A DNA stretch of 64,000 bases. Source: Taishania sp037189645. Its GTDB lineage: Bacteria; Bacteroidota; Bacteroidia; Flavobacteriales_D; Crocinitomicaceae. The translations under genes were made by a program, and so were the position numbers. Position 1 is the stretch's first letter; each line of letters opens with the position of its first letter. The stretch covers positions 496,001 through 560,000 of the forward strand of contig JBBCIY010000005.1 of the NCBI GenBank assembly GCA_037189645.1, given 5' to 3'. Shown here piece after piece: positions 54,901-63,463 of this stretch. A model generated the notes under the pieces. The model ran no database searches, had not been told where the DNA came from, and saw only the letters and a program-made list of their open reading frames with translations.

Positions 54901-56099
54901 TGGAAAACGGTCACGTTTTAGTTGATGCGGTAGAAGAAAGCTGTGTGCTGGTGGGGGTGATTACATCCAACATCACAGAAGAAATTGCTAATGAGTACCT
55001 GGATGAGCTGGAATTTCTTGCTGAAACAGCAGGAGCAATCACGCAGCAGCGCTTTTTGCAAAAGCTTCCTATGCCCAATCCAAAAACATTTGTCGGAACG
55101 GGTAAGCTCGAAGAAATACATCACTATATAAAGGAAAACAACATTGATCTGTGTATTTTCGATGACGAGCTGAGTCCTTCTCAGCTGCGGAACATTGAAC
55201 GTACGCTGGAGGTCAAAGTGCTTGACAGGAACAATCTTATTCTTGATATTTTTGCTTCCCGTGCCCGTACTTCACATGCAAAAACGCAGGTGGAACTGGC
55301 ACAGCTGCAATACCTGCTTCCCCGCCTGACCCGGATGTGGACTCACCTGGAACGCCAGAAAGGAGGAATCGGGATGCGCGGTCCGGGGGAAACACAGATC
55401 GAAACGGACCGGCGGATCATCCAGCAAAAAATCGCCCTGCTGAAATCCCGCTTATCGGAAATTGACAAGCAGATGTCCATCCAGCGCGGAAACAGAGGAC
55501 AGCTGGTACGAGTTGCCCTGGTAGGGTACACCAACGTCGGGAAGAGCACATTGATGAACCTGCTTTCCAAGTCGGAAGTATTCGCCGAAAATAAATTGTT
55601 TGCCACGCTTGACACAACCGTACGGAAAGTAGTGATCGAGAATTTACCTTTCCTGCTTACAGACACGGTAGGATTTATCCGGAAGCTGCCGCATCAGCTG
55701 GTAGAATCGTTCAAGTCAACACTGGACGAAGTACGTGAAGCCGATATACTGGTACACGTGCTGGACCTGTCACATCCGAACTTTGAGGACCATTACAACG
55801 TGGTCAACGAAACCCTGAACGAGATTGACAAGGCCGAAAAACCAACGATCGTTGTCTTCAACAAGATCGACCAGTTCGAATACCAGCCAAAAGACGAAGA
55901 TGATCCTTCTCCGAAAACAGCCCAGAATTATTCGCTGGATGAATTGAAAAAAACATGGATGGCAAAAGTAAACCGCAACATGTGCGTATTTATTTCCGCC
56001 CATGAAAAAACGAACATCGAGGAGCTGAAGACAATGCTTTACGAAGAAGTGAAACGCATTTTCCAGGAGCGTTATCCGTATAACAATTTCCTGTACTAG
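54900..56099 (+). CDS. hflX: GTPase HflX
   Basis: The 399-residue GTPase binds 50S ribosomal subunits and helps split stalled ribosomes. It has the N-terminal HflX domain (NPKTFVGTGKLEEI, FDDELSPSQLRNIE, LDIFASRARTSHAKTQVELAQLQY), the GGIGMRGPGETQIETDRR motif, and the G domain with G1 GYTNVGKST, G3 DTVGF and G4 NKID. Length is typical. It overlaps the cytochrome c stop by 1 nt, so it may be co-transcribed with the two electron-transfer genes. Confidence 0.95.
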   Translation: MENGHVLVDAVEESCVLVGVITSNITEEIANEYLDELEFLAETAGAITQQRFLQKLPMPNPKTFVGTGKLEEIHHYIKENNIDLCIFDDELSPSQLRNIERTLEVKVLDRNNLILDIFASRARTSHAKTQVELAQLQYLLPRLTRMWTHLERQKGGIGMRGPGETQIETDRRIIQQKIALLKSRLSEIDKQMSIQRGNRGQLVRVALVGYTNVGKSTLMNLLSKSEVFAENKLFATLDTTVRKVVIENLPFLLTDTVGFIRKLPHQLVESFKSTLDEVREADILVHVLDLSHPNFEDHYNVVNETLNEIDKAEKPTIVVFNKIDQFEYQPKDEDDPSPKTAQNYSLDELKKTWMAKVNRNMCVFISAHEKTNIEELKTMLYEEVKRIFQERYPYNNFLY

Positions 56100-56141
56100 A
56101 TCAATAGCCGTTACAGACTTCTGCGGTACTGAAAAAATACG

Positions 56142-56870
56142 TTACTTCTCCCCCATGTAGATGGTAGCGATACCTCCTGAGACCAGCCTGGATTTTACAT
56201 TCTTGTACCCCACTTTCCTGAGGATGTTCTCGAAATCCTTTCCTTCGGGAAATGCCTCTATGGAATCCGGCAGGTACGTATAAGCCCGGGTATCTTTAGA
56301 GAAGATCTTCCCGAAGAACGGGATGATGTATTTTGAATGAAACTTGTAGTAGTGTTTCACCGGGAACTTTTTAGGTTTTGAAAACTCCAGGATCACCGCT
56401 CTTCCACCCGGACGCAGGACACGAAGCATGTCTCCCAACCCTTTCTCCAGGTTTTCGTAGTTCCGTACACCAAAGCCAACAGTAAGCCCGTCGAAGTAGT
56501 TATCTTCAAAAGGTATGTTCTCAGAATCTCCCAATTGCATGGAGATAATCTTGTCCACTCCTTTTTTCTTCATTTTTTCCCTTCCCACCTCCAGCATTCC
56601 TTCGGAAATGTCCATCCCGACGATCTGTTCCGGGTTGAGCTTCAGCAATGCAAGGGCAAAATCTCCTGTCCCGGTTGCCAGGTCCAGGATCCGCTTGGGA
56701 TTCAGATCTTTCAGCTGGGAAACCGCTTTTTTCCGCCATAATTTGTCAATCCCTACGGATAAGAAGTGATTCAGGAAATCATATTTCTTTGAAATGTTGT
56801 TGAACATTTCCGCTACCTCTTCCTTTTTGCTTTTATCTTCATCGCCATACGGCTTCACGGTTGTCCCCAC
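56142..56870 (-). CDS. ubiE: Demethylmenaquinone / ubiquinone methyltransferase (MenG/UbiE)
   Basis: From GTG 56870 the enzyme has 242 residues, the usual length. It has SAM-binding motif I (ILDLATGTGDFA), the family signature KYDFLNHFLSVGIDKLWRKKAV and the later motifs LGDSENIPFEDNYFDGLTVGFGVRNYENL and LRVLRPGGRAVILEFSKP. In Bacteroidota it makes menaquinone, completing the quinone pool. The frame extends to an ATG at 57029, but that 53-residue extension has no family support and crosses a likely promoter. The GTG choice is reasoned, not proven. Confidence 0.9.
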   Translation of the reverse strand: MGTTVKPYGDEDKSKKEEVAEMFNNISKKYDFLNHFLSVGIDKLWRKKAVSQLKDLNPKRILDLATGTGDFALALLKLNPEQIVGMDISEGMLEVGREKMKKKGVDKIISMQLGDSENIPFEDNYFDGLTVGFGVRNYENLEKGLGDMLRVLRPGGRAVILEFSKPKKFPVKHYYKFHSKYIIPFFGKIFSKDTRAYTYLPDSIEAFPEGKDFENILRKVGYKNVKSRLVSGGIATIYMGEK

Positions 56871-57175
56871 GTAATTGAATTTTGAAATTTCGTTTGCAAA
56901 AATCGGTAAAATATACGGTAATCGAAAAGGAAACAAATAAAAATTAAGCCGATCACGGTGTTTGTTGTGTGCTTGATGATGAATAACTGAAGAATCAGTG
57001 GAAGCCGAACTGCTGTTCTTCGTTATCATTCAAAATGTCCGTGCCAAGATTTAGCATATACACGCGCAACGTATTTTTTACAACAACCGATACCAACGAT
57101 TCTAAATATTCGGGCTCAACAGTTTATTACTTCATCTGAATATAGTACATTCGCTTTCGGAACAAGTTTATTCGT
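56871..57175. other. Intergenic region between ubiE and cls
   Basis: About 305 nt. On the minus strand GATTTTTG (one mismatch to TAnnTTTG) sits near 56893-56900, with TTTC at 19 nt, a weak promoter for ubiE. Part of the region is an in-frame 5' extension of ubiE that I regard as noncoding. No structural RNA is seen. Confidence 0.45.
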
Positions 57176-58642
57176 ATGCTGGAACAAACCAAATGGATCA
57201 TCATTGCCGAAATCGTCTACGGCCTGTTGTTATTCGCGGTCTGCCTGCGGGTTATCTGGGATACCAGGTCTGTAAGCAAAACACTGGCGTATTTATTGTT
57301 TGTCATATTTGTCCCTGTGGTAGGGATCCTTTTCTATTTCTCATTTGGCATCAATTACCGGAAACGCAAGATCTACACCAAAAAGCTCCTGGCAGATGAT
57401 CACCTCACCGAAGAATTCATCAATAAAGTGATCGACTCACTGCAGCAGGGAAATGGAAGCAACAACAGGTCCATCGTTCAGAATCAGCGGTTGATCAAAC
57501 TTCTGACCAACCCGAATTCAGATGATTTTAATCCTGTCTTCTATAACAATACCGCCGAGATACTGACCAATGGCGAAGCTTTTTTCCCATTGCTGATCGA
57601 ACAGCTGAAACAAGCCAGGCACCACATTCACATTGAATTTTACATCTACGAGGACGATGTAATCGGGAACGAGATCAAGGAGGTGCTCATACAAAAAGCG
57701 AAAGAGGGTGTAGAGGTCCGCTTTATCTATGATGATTTCGGAAGCAAGGGAATCCGTAAACGTTTTGTATCAGCGTTAAGGGAGAATGGCGTCCAGGCCT
57801 TTCCATTTAATGAGATAAAGCTGATATTTCTCGCCAACCGGCTGAATTACAGGAATCACCGTAAAATCGTCGTAATAGACGGTAAAACGTCGTTCATCGG
57901 GGGGATCAATGTAAGCGATAAATACATCAACCGTGCTGATTCAGCGCTCTACTGGCGGGATACGCATTTAATGATCCAGGGAAGCAGCACTTACCTGTTG
58001 CAAAAGGTATTCTTGCTGGACTGGAATTTCTGCAGTAACGAGCAGCTGGGATTCAGCCTGGATTACTTTCCGGAAATCCCTCCGAAGCATACGGAAACTC
58101 CCATCCAGATCATTTCCAGCGGTCCGGATTCAGATGCTCCGTACATCCTTTATTCCATCATTAAGGCAATCAGCCTGGCTCAAAAAGAAGTTCTGATCAC
58201 CACTCCGTATTATATTCCCGATGAAAGCCTTCAGCAAACACTGATCCTCACTGCTCTCAGCGGAGTAGAAGTAAAGCTGCTGGTTCCGGAAGAGGGAGAC
58301 TCGGCGATCGTGAACCTGGCATCGCAAGCCTATTTTGAAGATCTGCTGAAAGCAGGAGTCCGGATTTTCCGTTACCAGAAGGGATTTGTACATGCCAAGA
58401 CCTTCGTAACGGACAGAAAGCTGGCTTCAATAGGGACCGCCAACCTCGACCTGCGCAGTTTCGACCTGAATTTTGAAGTATCCGCCGTTATATACGATGA
58501 ACAAAAAGCAACTGAACTGGCCAACATCTTTTATGAAGACCTGGGGCATTCAAAAGAGCTGCTCTACTCCAGCTGGATCAGCCGGCCGAAGTACAAAAGA
58601 GTCTTCGAACGGCTGATCCGCCTGATCTCTCCTTTTATGTGA
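57176..58642 (+). CDS. cls: Cardiolipin synthase
   Basis: The 488-residue protein has two N-terminal membrane helices (IIAEIVYGLLLFAVCLRVIW and AYLLFVIFVPVVGILFYFSF) and two phospholipase D catalytic motifs: HRKIVVIDGKTSFIGGINVSDKY and HAKTFVTDRKLASIGTANLDLRS. It should join two phosphatidylglycerols to make cardiolipin in the inner membrane. Both HKD sites are intact and the length is standard. It stands alone, convergent with the FrnE-like gene. Confidence 0.95.
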   Translation: MLEQTKWIIIAEIVYGLLLFAVCLRVIWDTRSVSKTLAYLLFVIFVPVVGILFYFSFGINYRKRKIYTKKLLADDHLTEEFINKVIDSLQQGNGSNNRSIVQNQRLIKLLTNPNSDDFNPVFYNNTAEILTNGEAFFPLLIEQLKQARHHIHIEFYIYEDDVIGNEIKEVLIQKAKEGVEVRFIYDDFGSKGIRKRFVSALRENGVQAFPFNEIKLIFLANRLNYRNHRKIVVIDGKTSFIGGINVSDKYINRADSALYWRDTHLMIQGSSTYLLQKVFLLDWNFCSNEQLGFSLDYFPEIPPKHTETPIQIISSGPDSDAPYILYSIIKAISLAQKEVLITTPYYIPDESLQQTLILTALSGVEVKLLVPEEGDSAIVNLASQAYFEDLLKAGVRIFRYQKGFVHAKTFVTDRKLASIGTANLDLRSFDLNFEVSAVIYDEQKATELANIFYEDLGHSKELLYSSWISRPKYKRVFERLIRLISPFM

Positions 58643-58668
58643 CCGGCATAAACAGCCACCTGAAATGA

Positions 58669-59517
58669 TCAGTTACACTCTCCTTCCGGGGTGCAGGACT
58701 GCCCGTCGATCACATTCAATTTTGTTTCCGGGTTGTTTTTTCTCCACTCCGCGAAGGTAGCTTCCAGCACCTGCAAGAATGTTGACGATTCCTGAGCTCC
58801 CGATACAGCTTGCTTCCTGTCGAACACGAAAAACGGAACGCCGCGAACACCTATTTGCTGAGCTTCATAGATATCCTGTTCTACCTCATCGGCATAACTT
58901 CCACCTTCCAGCGCTGCCTTCAACCCAGCTTCATCCAGGCCGATTTCCTTTCCTAACCGGATGAGTGTCGGGTAATCATCAATGTTTTTCCCTTCCGTAA
59001 AGTAAGCCCTGAACAGTGCTTCTTCTGCTTCGATCTGTTTTCCATTCACCTTTGCAAAATGGGCAAAACGGTGGGCATTGAAGGTATTCGCAGGAATGGA
59101 TTGATCCAGGTGGTATTCCAAACCAACCTTTTTCGCCATCTGTGTTACCTGCTCATTCATCGCTGCCGCCTGGCCGGGACTTATTCCCTTCGTCTCTGAC
59201 AAAATATCGTTGATGCTCTTACCCGGAATGGCTTTTAGGTCCGGCATCAGCTGAAAACTTTTCCATTCAATCTCGATGTACTCTTTGCCTGAGAACTGCT
59301 CCAGCGCCATTTCAAACTTTCTTTTTCCGATGTAACAGAACGGACACATTACATCACTCCAGATTTCTATTTTCATTTTATCTCCTGCTTTTTTATTTGT
59401 TCCTTCAATTATTTCCTTTTCGGGGTAGCCACCTGTGCTGCTATCCAGTTGAGTCTCCTGGCCACAGGATCCCATCAGAAAGCTCATACAGACGACAAAC
59501 AGATAACTCTTCTTCAT
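58669..59517 (-). CDS. FrnE-type DsbA-family thioredoxin-fold protein with lipoprotein signal
   Basis: The 282-residue protein joins a lipoprotein signal (lipobox LMGSC, Cys18) and a 30-residue linker to a complete FrnE-like domain beginning at residue 48 (MKIEIWSDVMCPFCYIGKR). The active site is Cys58-Pro-Phe-Cys61, the cis-Pro motif is GVRGVPFFVF, and the C-terminal CTPEGECN is usual for the family. Known FrnE proteins are cytoplasmic disulfide oxidoreductases; here the signal implies an envelope location. It lies 14 nt after the DoxX gene. An internal ATG at residue 48 could also give a soluble form. Confidence 0.88.
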   Translation of the reverse strand: MKKSYLFVVCMSFLMGSCGQETQLDSSTGGYPEKEIIEGTNKKAGDKMKIEIWSDVMCPFCYIGKRKFEMALEQFSGKEYIEIEWKSFQLMPDLKAIPGKSINDILSETKGISPGQAAAMNEQVTQMAKKVGLEYHLDQSIPANTFNAHRFAHFAKVNGKQIEAEEALFRAYFTEGKNIDDYPTLIRLGKEIGLDEAGLKAALEGGSYADEVEQDIYEAQQIGVRGVPFFVFDRKQAVSGAQESSTFLQVLEATFAEWRKNNPETKLNVIDGQSCTPEGECN

Positions 59518-59531
59518 ACCCTTCCAATATA

Positions 59532-59942
59532 CTATTTTTTTTCTGTAACCGGCACTTTCCTGTACCTTCCCCAGGCAATGAAAACGGCAATCGCAGCCAG
59601 GAGAACATTTATTCCCAATGCACTGTATTCCGCTCTGATTACGTGATACCCAAAAGCAAGTACCATAATCACCGCCAGTCCCAATGCCGCCAGCGGGGCC
59701 AGGAAAGGTTTAAATTTCAGCAGGGAAGGCAACAGAATACCCAAACCTCCCGCCAATTCCGATACACCGATAAATCGTACCAGTCCTGCTGAAACTTCGT
59801 TGACCCAAGGCAACGATTTACCCAATTCTTCGATCGGCTGGACCGATTTCATCCATCCTGCCATAATAAACATCGATGCCAATAGAAACTGCCCGATCCA
59901 CAAAGCAATATTCAATCCTTTTTGATTTTTTACAGTCGTCAT
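59532..59942 (-). CDS. DoxX-family membrane protein
   Basis: The 136-residue protein has four membrane helices and the DoxX pattern (LASMFIMAGWMKSVQP near the first helix and RFIGVSELAGGLGILLP). The family is linked to thiol and redox stress in several bacteria. It is divergent from the HxlR regulator and upstream of the FrnE-like gene by 14 nt. The trio looks like a redox-responsive unit, a context-based inference. Confidence 0.88.
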   Translation of the reverse strand: MTTVKNQKGLNIALWIGQFLLASMFIMAGWMKSVQPIEELGKSLPWVNEVSAGLVRFIGVSELAGGLGILLPSLLKFKPFLAPLAALGLAVIMVLAFGYHVIRAEYSALGINVLLAAIAVFIAWGRYRKVPVTEKK

Positions 59943-59955
59943 TTTATTTCTTTAC

Positions 59956-60020
59956 TTGTTTTACATTACAAAAATAAGCTATATTTGCTATACATTAGTA
60001 ACCACTATACTTTTGTATAT
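59956..60020. promoter_or_regulatory. Divergent promoter and operator region of the HxlR/DoxX-FrnE pair
   Basis: Plus strand: TTG (59956-59958), 21 nt, TATATTTG (59980-59987) for the HxlR gene. Minus strand: TATTTTTG (59976-59969) for doxX. Downstream of the plus -7 box lie TAGT-AACC-ACTA (59996-60007) and TATAC-TTTT-GTATA (60006-60019), with CTATAC repeated 17 nt apart. The position suits an HxlR operator. Confidence 0.55.
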
Positions 60021-60062
60021 CGGTATCATCAGGTATAGCGGCATGTATTAAAAGGCATTGAG

Positions 60063-60440
60063 ATGGGGAAATTATCAGAATTAAAACAGGTAAAGAAATG
60101 TTCGGGAGCTTACGTACTGGCAGTAAACGACACGATAAATGTCATTAACGGTAAATGGAAACTGCCGATAATCGGGGCGCTGCTGTTCGGTAAAAAACGA
60201 TTCAAGCAGCTGGAAAGGGAAATTCCGAATATTACTCCGCGCATGTTGTCCAAGGAATTGAGAGACCTGGAAGCCAACGGTATTGTTTCCCGGACGGTTT
60301 ACGATACGGTCCCGGTTGCGGTTGAATACTGCCTTACACCATCCGGAGAATCCTTCAGCAGGGTGCTGGATGTGATGCTGGAATGGGGCCTGGAACACCG
60401 TAAAAATACGATTGGACAAAACGCTGAGGAGGTACAATGA
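60063..60440 (+). CDS. HxlR-family transcriptional regulator
   Basis: The 125-residue regulator has the HxlR winged helix: VINGKWKLPIIGALLFGKKRFKQLEREIPNITPRMLSKELRDLEANGIVSR. A Cys at residue 14 (KKCSGAYVL) is in the place where redox-sensing relatives hold their reactive Cys. It probably represses the divergent doxX-frnE unit and itself. It ends 17 nt before the convergent ATP-grasp gene. Confidence 0.92.
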   Translation: MGKLSELKQVKKCSGAYVLAVNDTINVINGKWKLPIIGALLFGKKRFKQLEREIPNITPRMLSKELRDLEANGIVSRTVYDTVPVAVEYCLTPSGESFSRVLDVMLEWGLEHRKNTIGQNAEEVQ

Positions 60441-60457
60441 TCCGTTTACGGGGATTT

Positions 60458-61516
60458 CTACTTTCTCCAATGCTGGTTCAGGATATTCAGTATCAGCTCA
60501 TCAAATGTCCAGCCTATTTTCCGGGCGGCCAGCGCTGTTAAACTGTCCTGGTCGTTCCGGTGCGGACGTGAGGCTCCCGTCATATTGGGCTTCATGTTCA
60601 GATCAAAGAGTAAATAGTCTCCCTTCGCGTTGGCCCGGCAGTCAATGCGGATCGGCGCCCTGGCATTCACCAGCCGGGCTGCTTCCTCGCATTCTTTACA
60701 GAGCTGCTGCATTGCTTCACTGTTCAATGCTTCATCATCCAGCACTTCACTGTTATTAATCACGGCTACTGTTCCGTTATAAGGAGCAACGCCGTTCTCA
60801 TGGTTGAATCTTTTGACAGGAGGAAGGGACCAATGATCCGTTTTATGAACCTGTTTGTTGTCGATCTCATAGACCCCCGGAGGCAAAACCGTTATCGTTA
60901 CTTCCTCACCGGGTAAAAATTCTTCTGCATACAAAACAGTCCCATATTCCCGGTTCGCAAACATTTCGTGAAGAACAGCGGTCAATTCTTGTCCGGTTGT
61001 TACCAGGGAAACACCCTGGCTTCCTCTGCCGCGGACAGGTTTCACGACAACAGGAAATGGAAGATCCAATTGAAAACGATCAGCATTTTCATGCGTGATG
61101 ACAACAGACGCTGGAACAGGCAGATGATGGTTTCGCAACAGCTCATTTGTCACGAGCTTATCATCATACATATCTACATTCCCGGGATCCTGGCCAACAA
61201 CGGAAATACCGTTTTCCAGGAACTGTTCGACAGGATGCCCTTCATACAAAACGGTATTCAGCCAGATTACAGTTGCGCCTTTGTCAATCGCAGCCTGTAT
61301 TCCTTCTTTTGTATCGGGGAATACCCAGTCAAAATCATTTTTTACAGCGGGATCTTCAATGGGTGTGATCACTTCTACCTGCTGCCGTCGCAAAGCATAA
61401 CCGATGTCAGCGCCACTGTCCGAGTAACCTCCGGGCTTCATCGGCTTTACGGTTCCGTTTCGTTCAGGAGGAACCTGAACCTGGCAGATGATGGCTACTT
61501 TTTCACTGATTTTCAT
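60458..61516 (-). CDS. ATP-grasp ligase (D-alanine:D-alanine ligase-like)
   Basis: The 352-residue protein has the ATP-grasp layout: an N-terminal domain, a central domain with FPVVVKPVRGRGSQGVSLV (lysine and phosphate-binding loop) and the C-terminal metal site PIRIDCRANAKGDYLLFDLNMKPNMTG. It resembles D-Ala-D-Ala ligases but lacks several of their signature stretches, so it may ligate other amino acids or carboxylates. It is a single gene. Function beyond ATP-dependent C-N ligation is not assigned. Confidence 0.82.
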   Translation of the reverse strand: MKISEKVAIICQVQVPPERNGTVKPMKPGGYSDSGADIGYALRRQQVEVITPIEDPAVKNDFDWVFPDTKEGIQAAIDKGATVIWLNTVLYEGHPVEQFLENGISVVGQDPGNVDMYDDKLVTNELLRNHHLPVPASVVITHENADRFQLDLPFPVVVKPVRGRGSQGVSLVTTGQELTAVLHEMFANREYGTVLYAEEFLPGEEVTITVLPPGVYEIDNKQVHKTDHWSLPPVKRFNHENGVAPYNGTVAVINNSEVLDDEALNSEAMQQLCKECEEAARLVNARAPIRIDCRANAKGDYLLFDLNMKPNMTGASRPHRNDQDSLTALAARKIGWTFDELILNILNQHWRK

Positions 61517-61845
61517 TGATCCTGTTTTTAAAACTGTGTCTTTCCTTTTTCAGCAGAACCAAAAAACCATCGTCAAACAACAGGTTTTTGTGTCCTCGTT
61601 CTGTAAAAATAAAACAATAGCCCGGAATTTACAATTTGCATCGCAATTATTGCCATTACCAAAGAAAGACACTGTTATGCCATCATCAAAAACACATCCC
61701 ATCGTAATTGACAGGATGTGAATTGGCAAGAACTCCCGGAAATCTGTTTTCAAATGATTCCGGGATTCCGTTTCGGGGTACACGTTTTCTCATTTATCTC
61801 AAAGACAGGATATGCTGACGGGCTATCCTTCCATCATTCCCGGGT
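61517..61845. other. Intergenic region between the ATP-grasp and MFS genes
   Basis: About 330 nt without a supported gene. On the minus strand TATTTTTA (one mismatch) with a TTG 20 nt upstream, near 61610, may be the ATP-grasp promoter. A 9-bp hairpin with one bulge (61735-61744 with 61756-61764) has no T-run. A second inverted repeat, CACATCC and GGATGTG, lies at 61693-61720. Confidence 0.45.
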
Positions 61846-63399
61846 TTATCCTACATCCAGGTTATATCCTCCCTTTCTGCTTCCCCGGATTCTCTTCCGG
61901 AACAGCGACCATCGCCTGAAATTCATCTTACCATAGCTGTGAGACAAAATGAAAACAGCAAGGGGAAGAAACAGCCAGCACATCCAGCCCATTAAGGTCT
62001 TTCCAGAGGCAAGAAGCGCTCCTATCTGCATGGAACCGTATCCCCTCATTGCTGCCGGGCCAAGCAGGTTCGCGTCCCAGTAATTGCTCATATCCGCCAT
62101 GCTCTGCCATTGCATCTGGTAGGAAACAAACCCGATGACCGCACTGGCAATTCCCGTTGCAACAAATGTTCTGAAGGAAAGCAGGATACTGATGACTCCC
62201 ATGCTGCTGTTGGCGGGCAGGTTATAGGTGGCATAGTACCATATCCCGATAAACAGGATCACCATTCCGAAATTGCGGATCATAATGAGGGGGTAAAACA
62301 TTTCTATGTTCATATTCGGCTGGATAATCAGGTAGATCAGCAGGCTGTGAAGGAAAAACGCCCCGAACCCCATCAATATGAAATACTTGATGTTCCATTC
62401 TCTTTTAAAACCGATTGCTCCCAGCACTCCCCCGGCAATGAGTCCCGGAATCCCCCACAACCCCAACCGGGCATTGACGAGGTTGTTGTATCCCAATGCC
62501 GCCACATTCCACTGCATAAATACACTCGTGCTGCCAAGGTAAACTCCCAGGAACAGGAGCAATACAAGACTGTGCTTTACATTCGGCAATTTAAACCCGC
62601 TGAAATCGATCAACGGGCGTTTTTTTCCTTTCTGACGTACGACGACCCCTATGAACAATACAATCGCTGTGATCAGTGTCCACTGGATGCCGGGCGAATG
62701 AAACCAGTTCTGCTGGCGCATGAACACCAGCGTGTAATTCAGACTCATAAAACTGGCTCCTAATAATACCAGCGACAACCAGTCGATCTGGTACAAGGGC
62801 ATTTTAAAACTGAACCGCTTGTTGTGCTGAAAAATGATCGATAACGCCGCCAATCCAAGCATAATTGCCGCAATCAGGTAGTATGCGTTCGTGATGCCGT
62901 AATTGAAAATCAGCTTGCTCAGAAAATAATACATAATCGTGCTTGAGCCAATGGCGATCGGGTAGAAAATCGAGTAAAATCTTGACCGGTCTCCCGTCGG
63001 AGACAAAATGAACATCACTACAATGATGATCTCCAGGATAGCGAACATTTTAAAGAAACCGATCAGTAAATTCCCTGCGATGAATACCACGTAGTTATGT
63101 GTCGTTCCGCACATCAATACGAGCAGTGCCATGATAATGGAGCTTCCCGCAACAATTTCCTTGGTTCGGAACCGCATTTTTACCCGCATCAGGATCGGCA
63201 TTGCCAGCATCATCCCGATCGTCGTAGCATTATTGGCCATCGTGATGTGCTCGGTATAGGACCCCATAAAACCGGATATGTCGCTCAGGTTGTTGGAAAA
63301 CACCCCCGATACTCCCAGGATCGGGAATAAAAAGAGGATGATCAGCAGCGGCATCAAGGGTTTGGGAACCCAATCTGCAAACGGACCTTTGTTATACAT
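61846..63399 (-). CDS. MFS efflux transporter, DHA2 (EmrB-like) type
   Basis: The 517-residue protein has about 14 membrane helices, the number of the DHA2 drug:proton antiporters. The N-terminal half has an EmrB-like first helix (PLMPLLIILFLFPILGVSGVFSNNL). The strict family motifs are weak, so the substrate is uncertain. It follows the HlyD-type gene by 64 nt, the usual order of EmrA-EmrB pairs, which supports an efflux role across both membranes. Confidence 0.83.
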   Translation of the reverse strand: MYNKGPFADWVPKPLMPLLIILFLFPILGVSGVFSNNLSDISGFMGSYTEHITMANNATTIGMMLAMPILMRVKMRFRTKEIVAGSSIIMALLVLMCGTTHNYVVFIAGNLLIGFFKMFAILEIIIVVMFILSPTGDRSRFYSIFYPIAIGSSTIMYYFLSKLIFNYGITNAYYLIAAIMLGLAALSIIFQHNKRFSFKMPLYQIDWLSLVLLGASFMSLNYTLVFMRQQNWFHSPGIQWTLITAIVLFIGVVVRQKGKKRPLIDFSGFKLPNVKHSLVLLLFLGVYLGSTSVFMQWNVAALGYNNLVNARLGLWGIPGLIAGGVLGAIGFKREWNIKYFILMGFGAFFLHSLLIYLIIQPNMNIEMFYPLIMIRNFGMVILFIGIWYYATYNLPANSSMGVISILLSFRTFVATGIASAVIGFVSYQMQWQSMADMSNYWDANLLGPAAMRGYGSMQIGALLASGKTLMGWMCWLFLPLAVFILSHSYGKMNFRRWSLFRKRIRGSRKGGYNLDVG

Positions 63400-63463
63400 C
63401 TTATTGATTTTAAAATTCCCGAAAGGCCAGGAGAAATTCCTGCTGACCTTCCCGGAACTGCCA

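Noticed and set aside
61735..61764. Hairpin as a terminator
   Set aside because: The stem has a bulge and neither strand has a T-run after it.
62110..62763. 217-codon plus-strand frame
   Set aside because: It lies fully antisense to the MFS gene, has a low-complexity, Gln/His-rich translation and no family signal.
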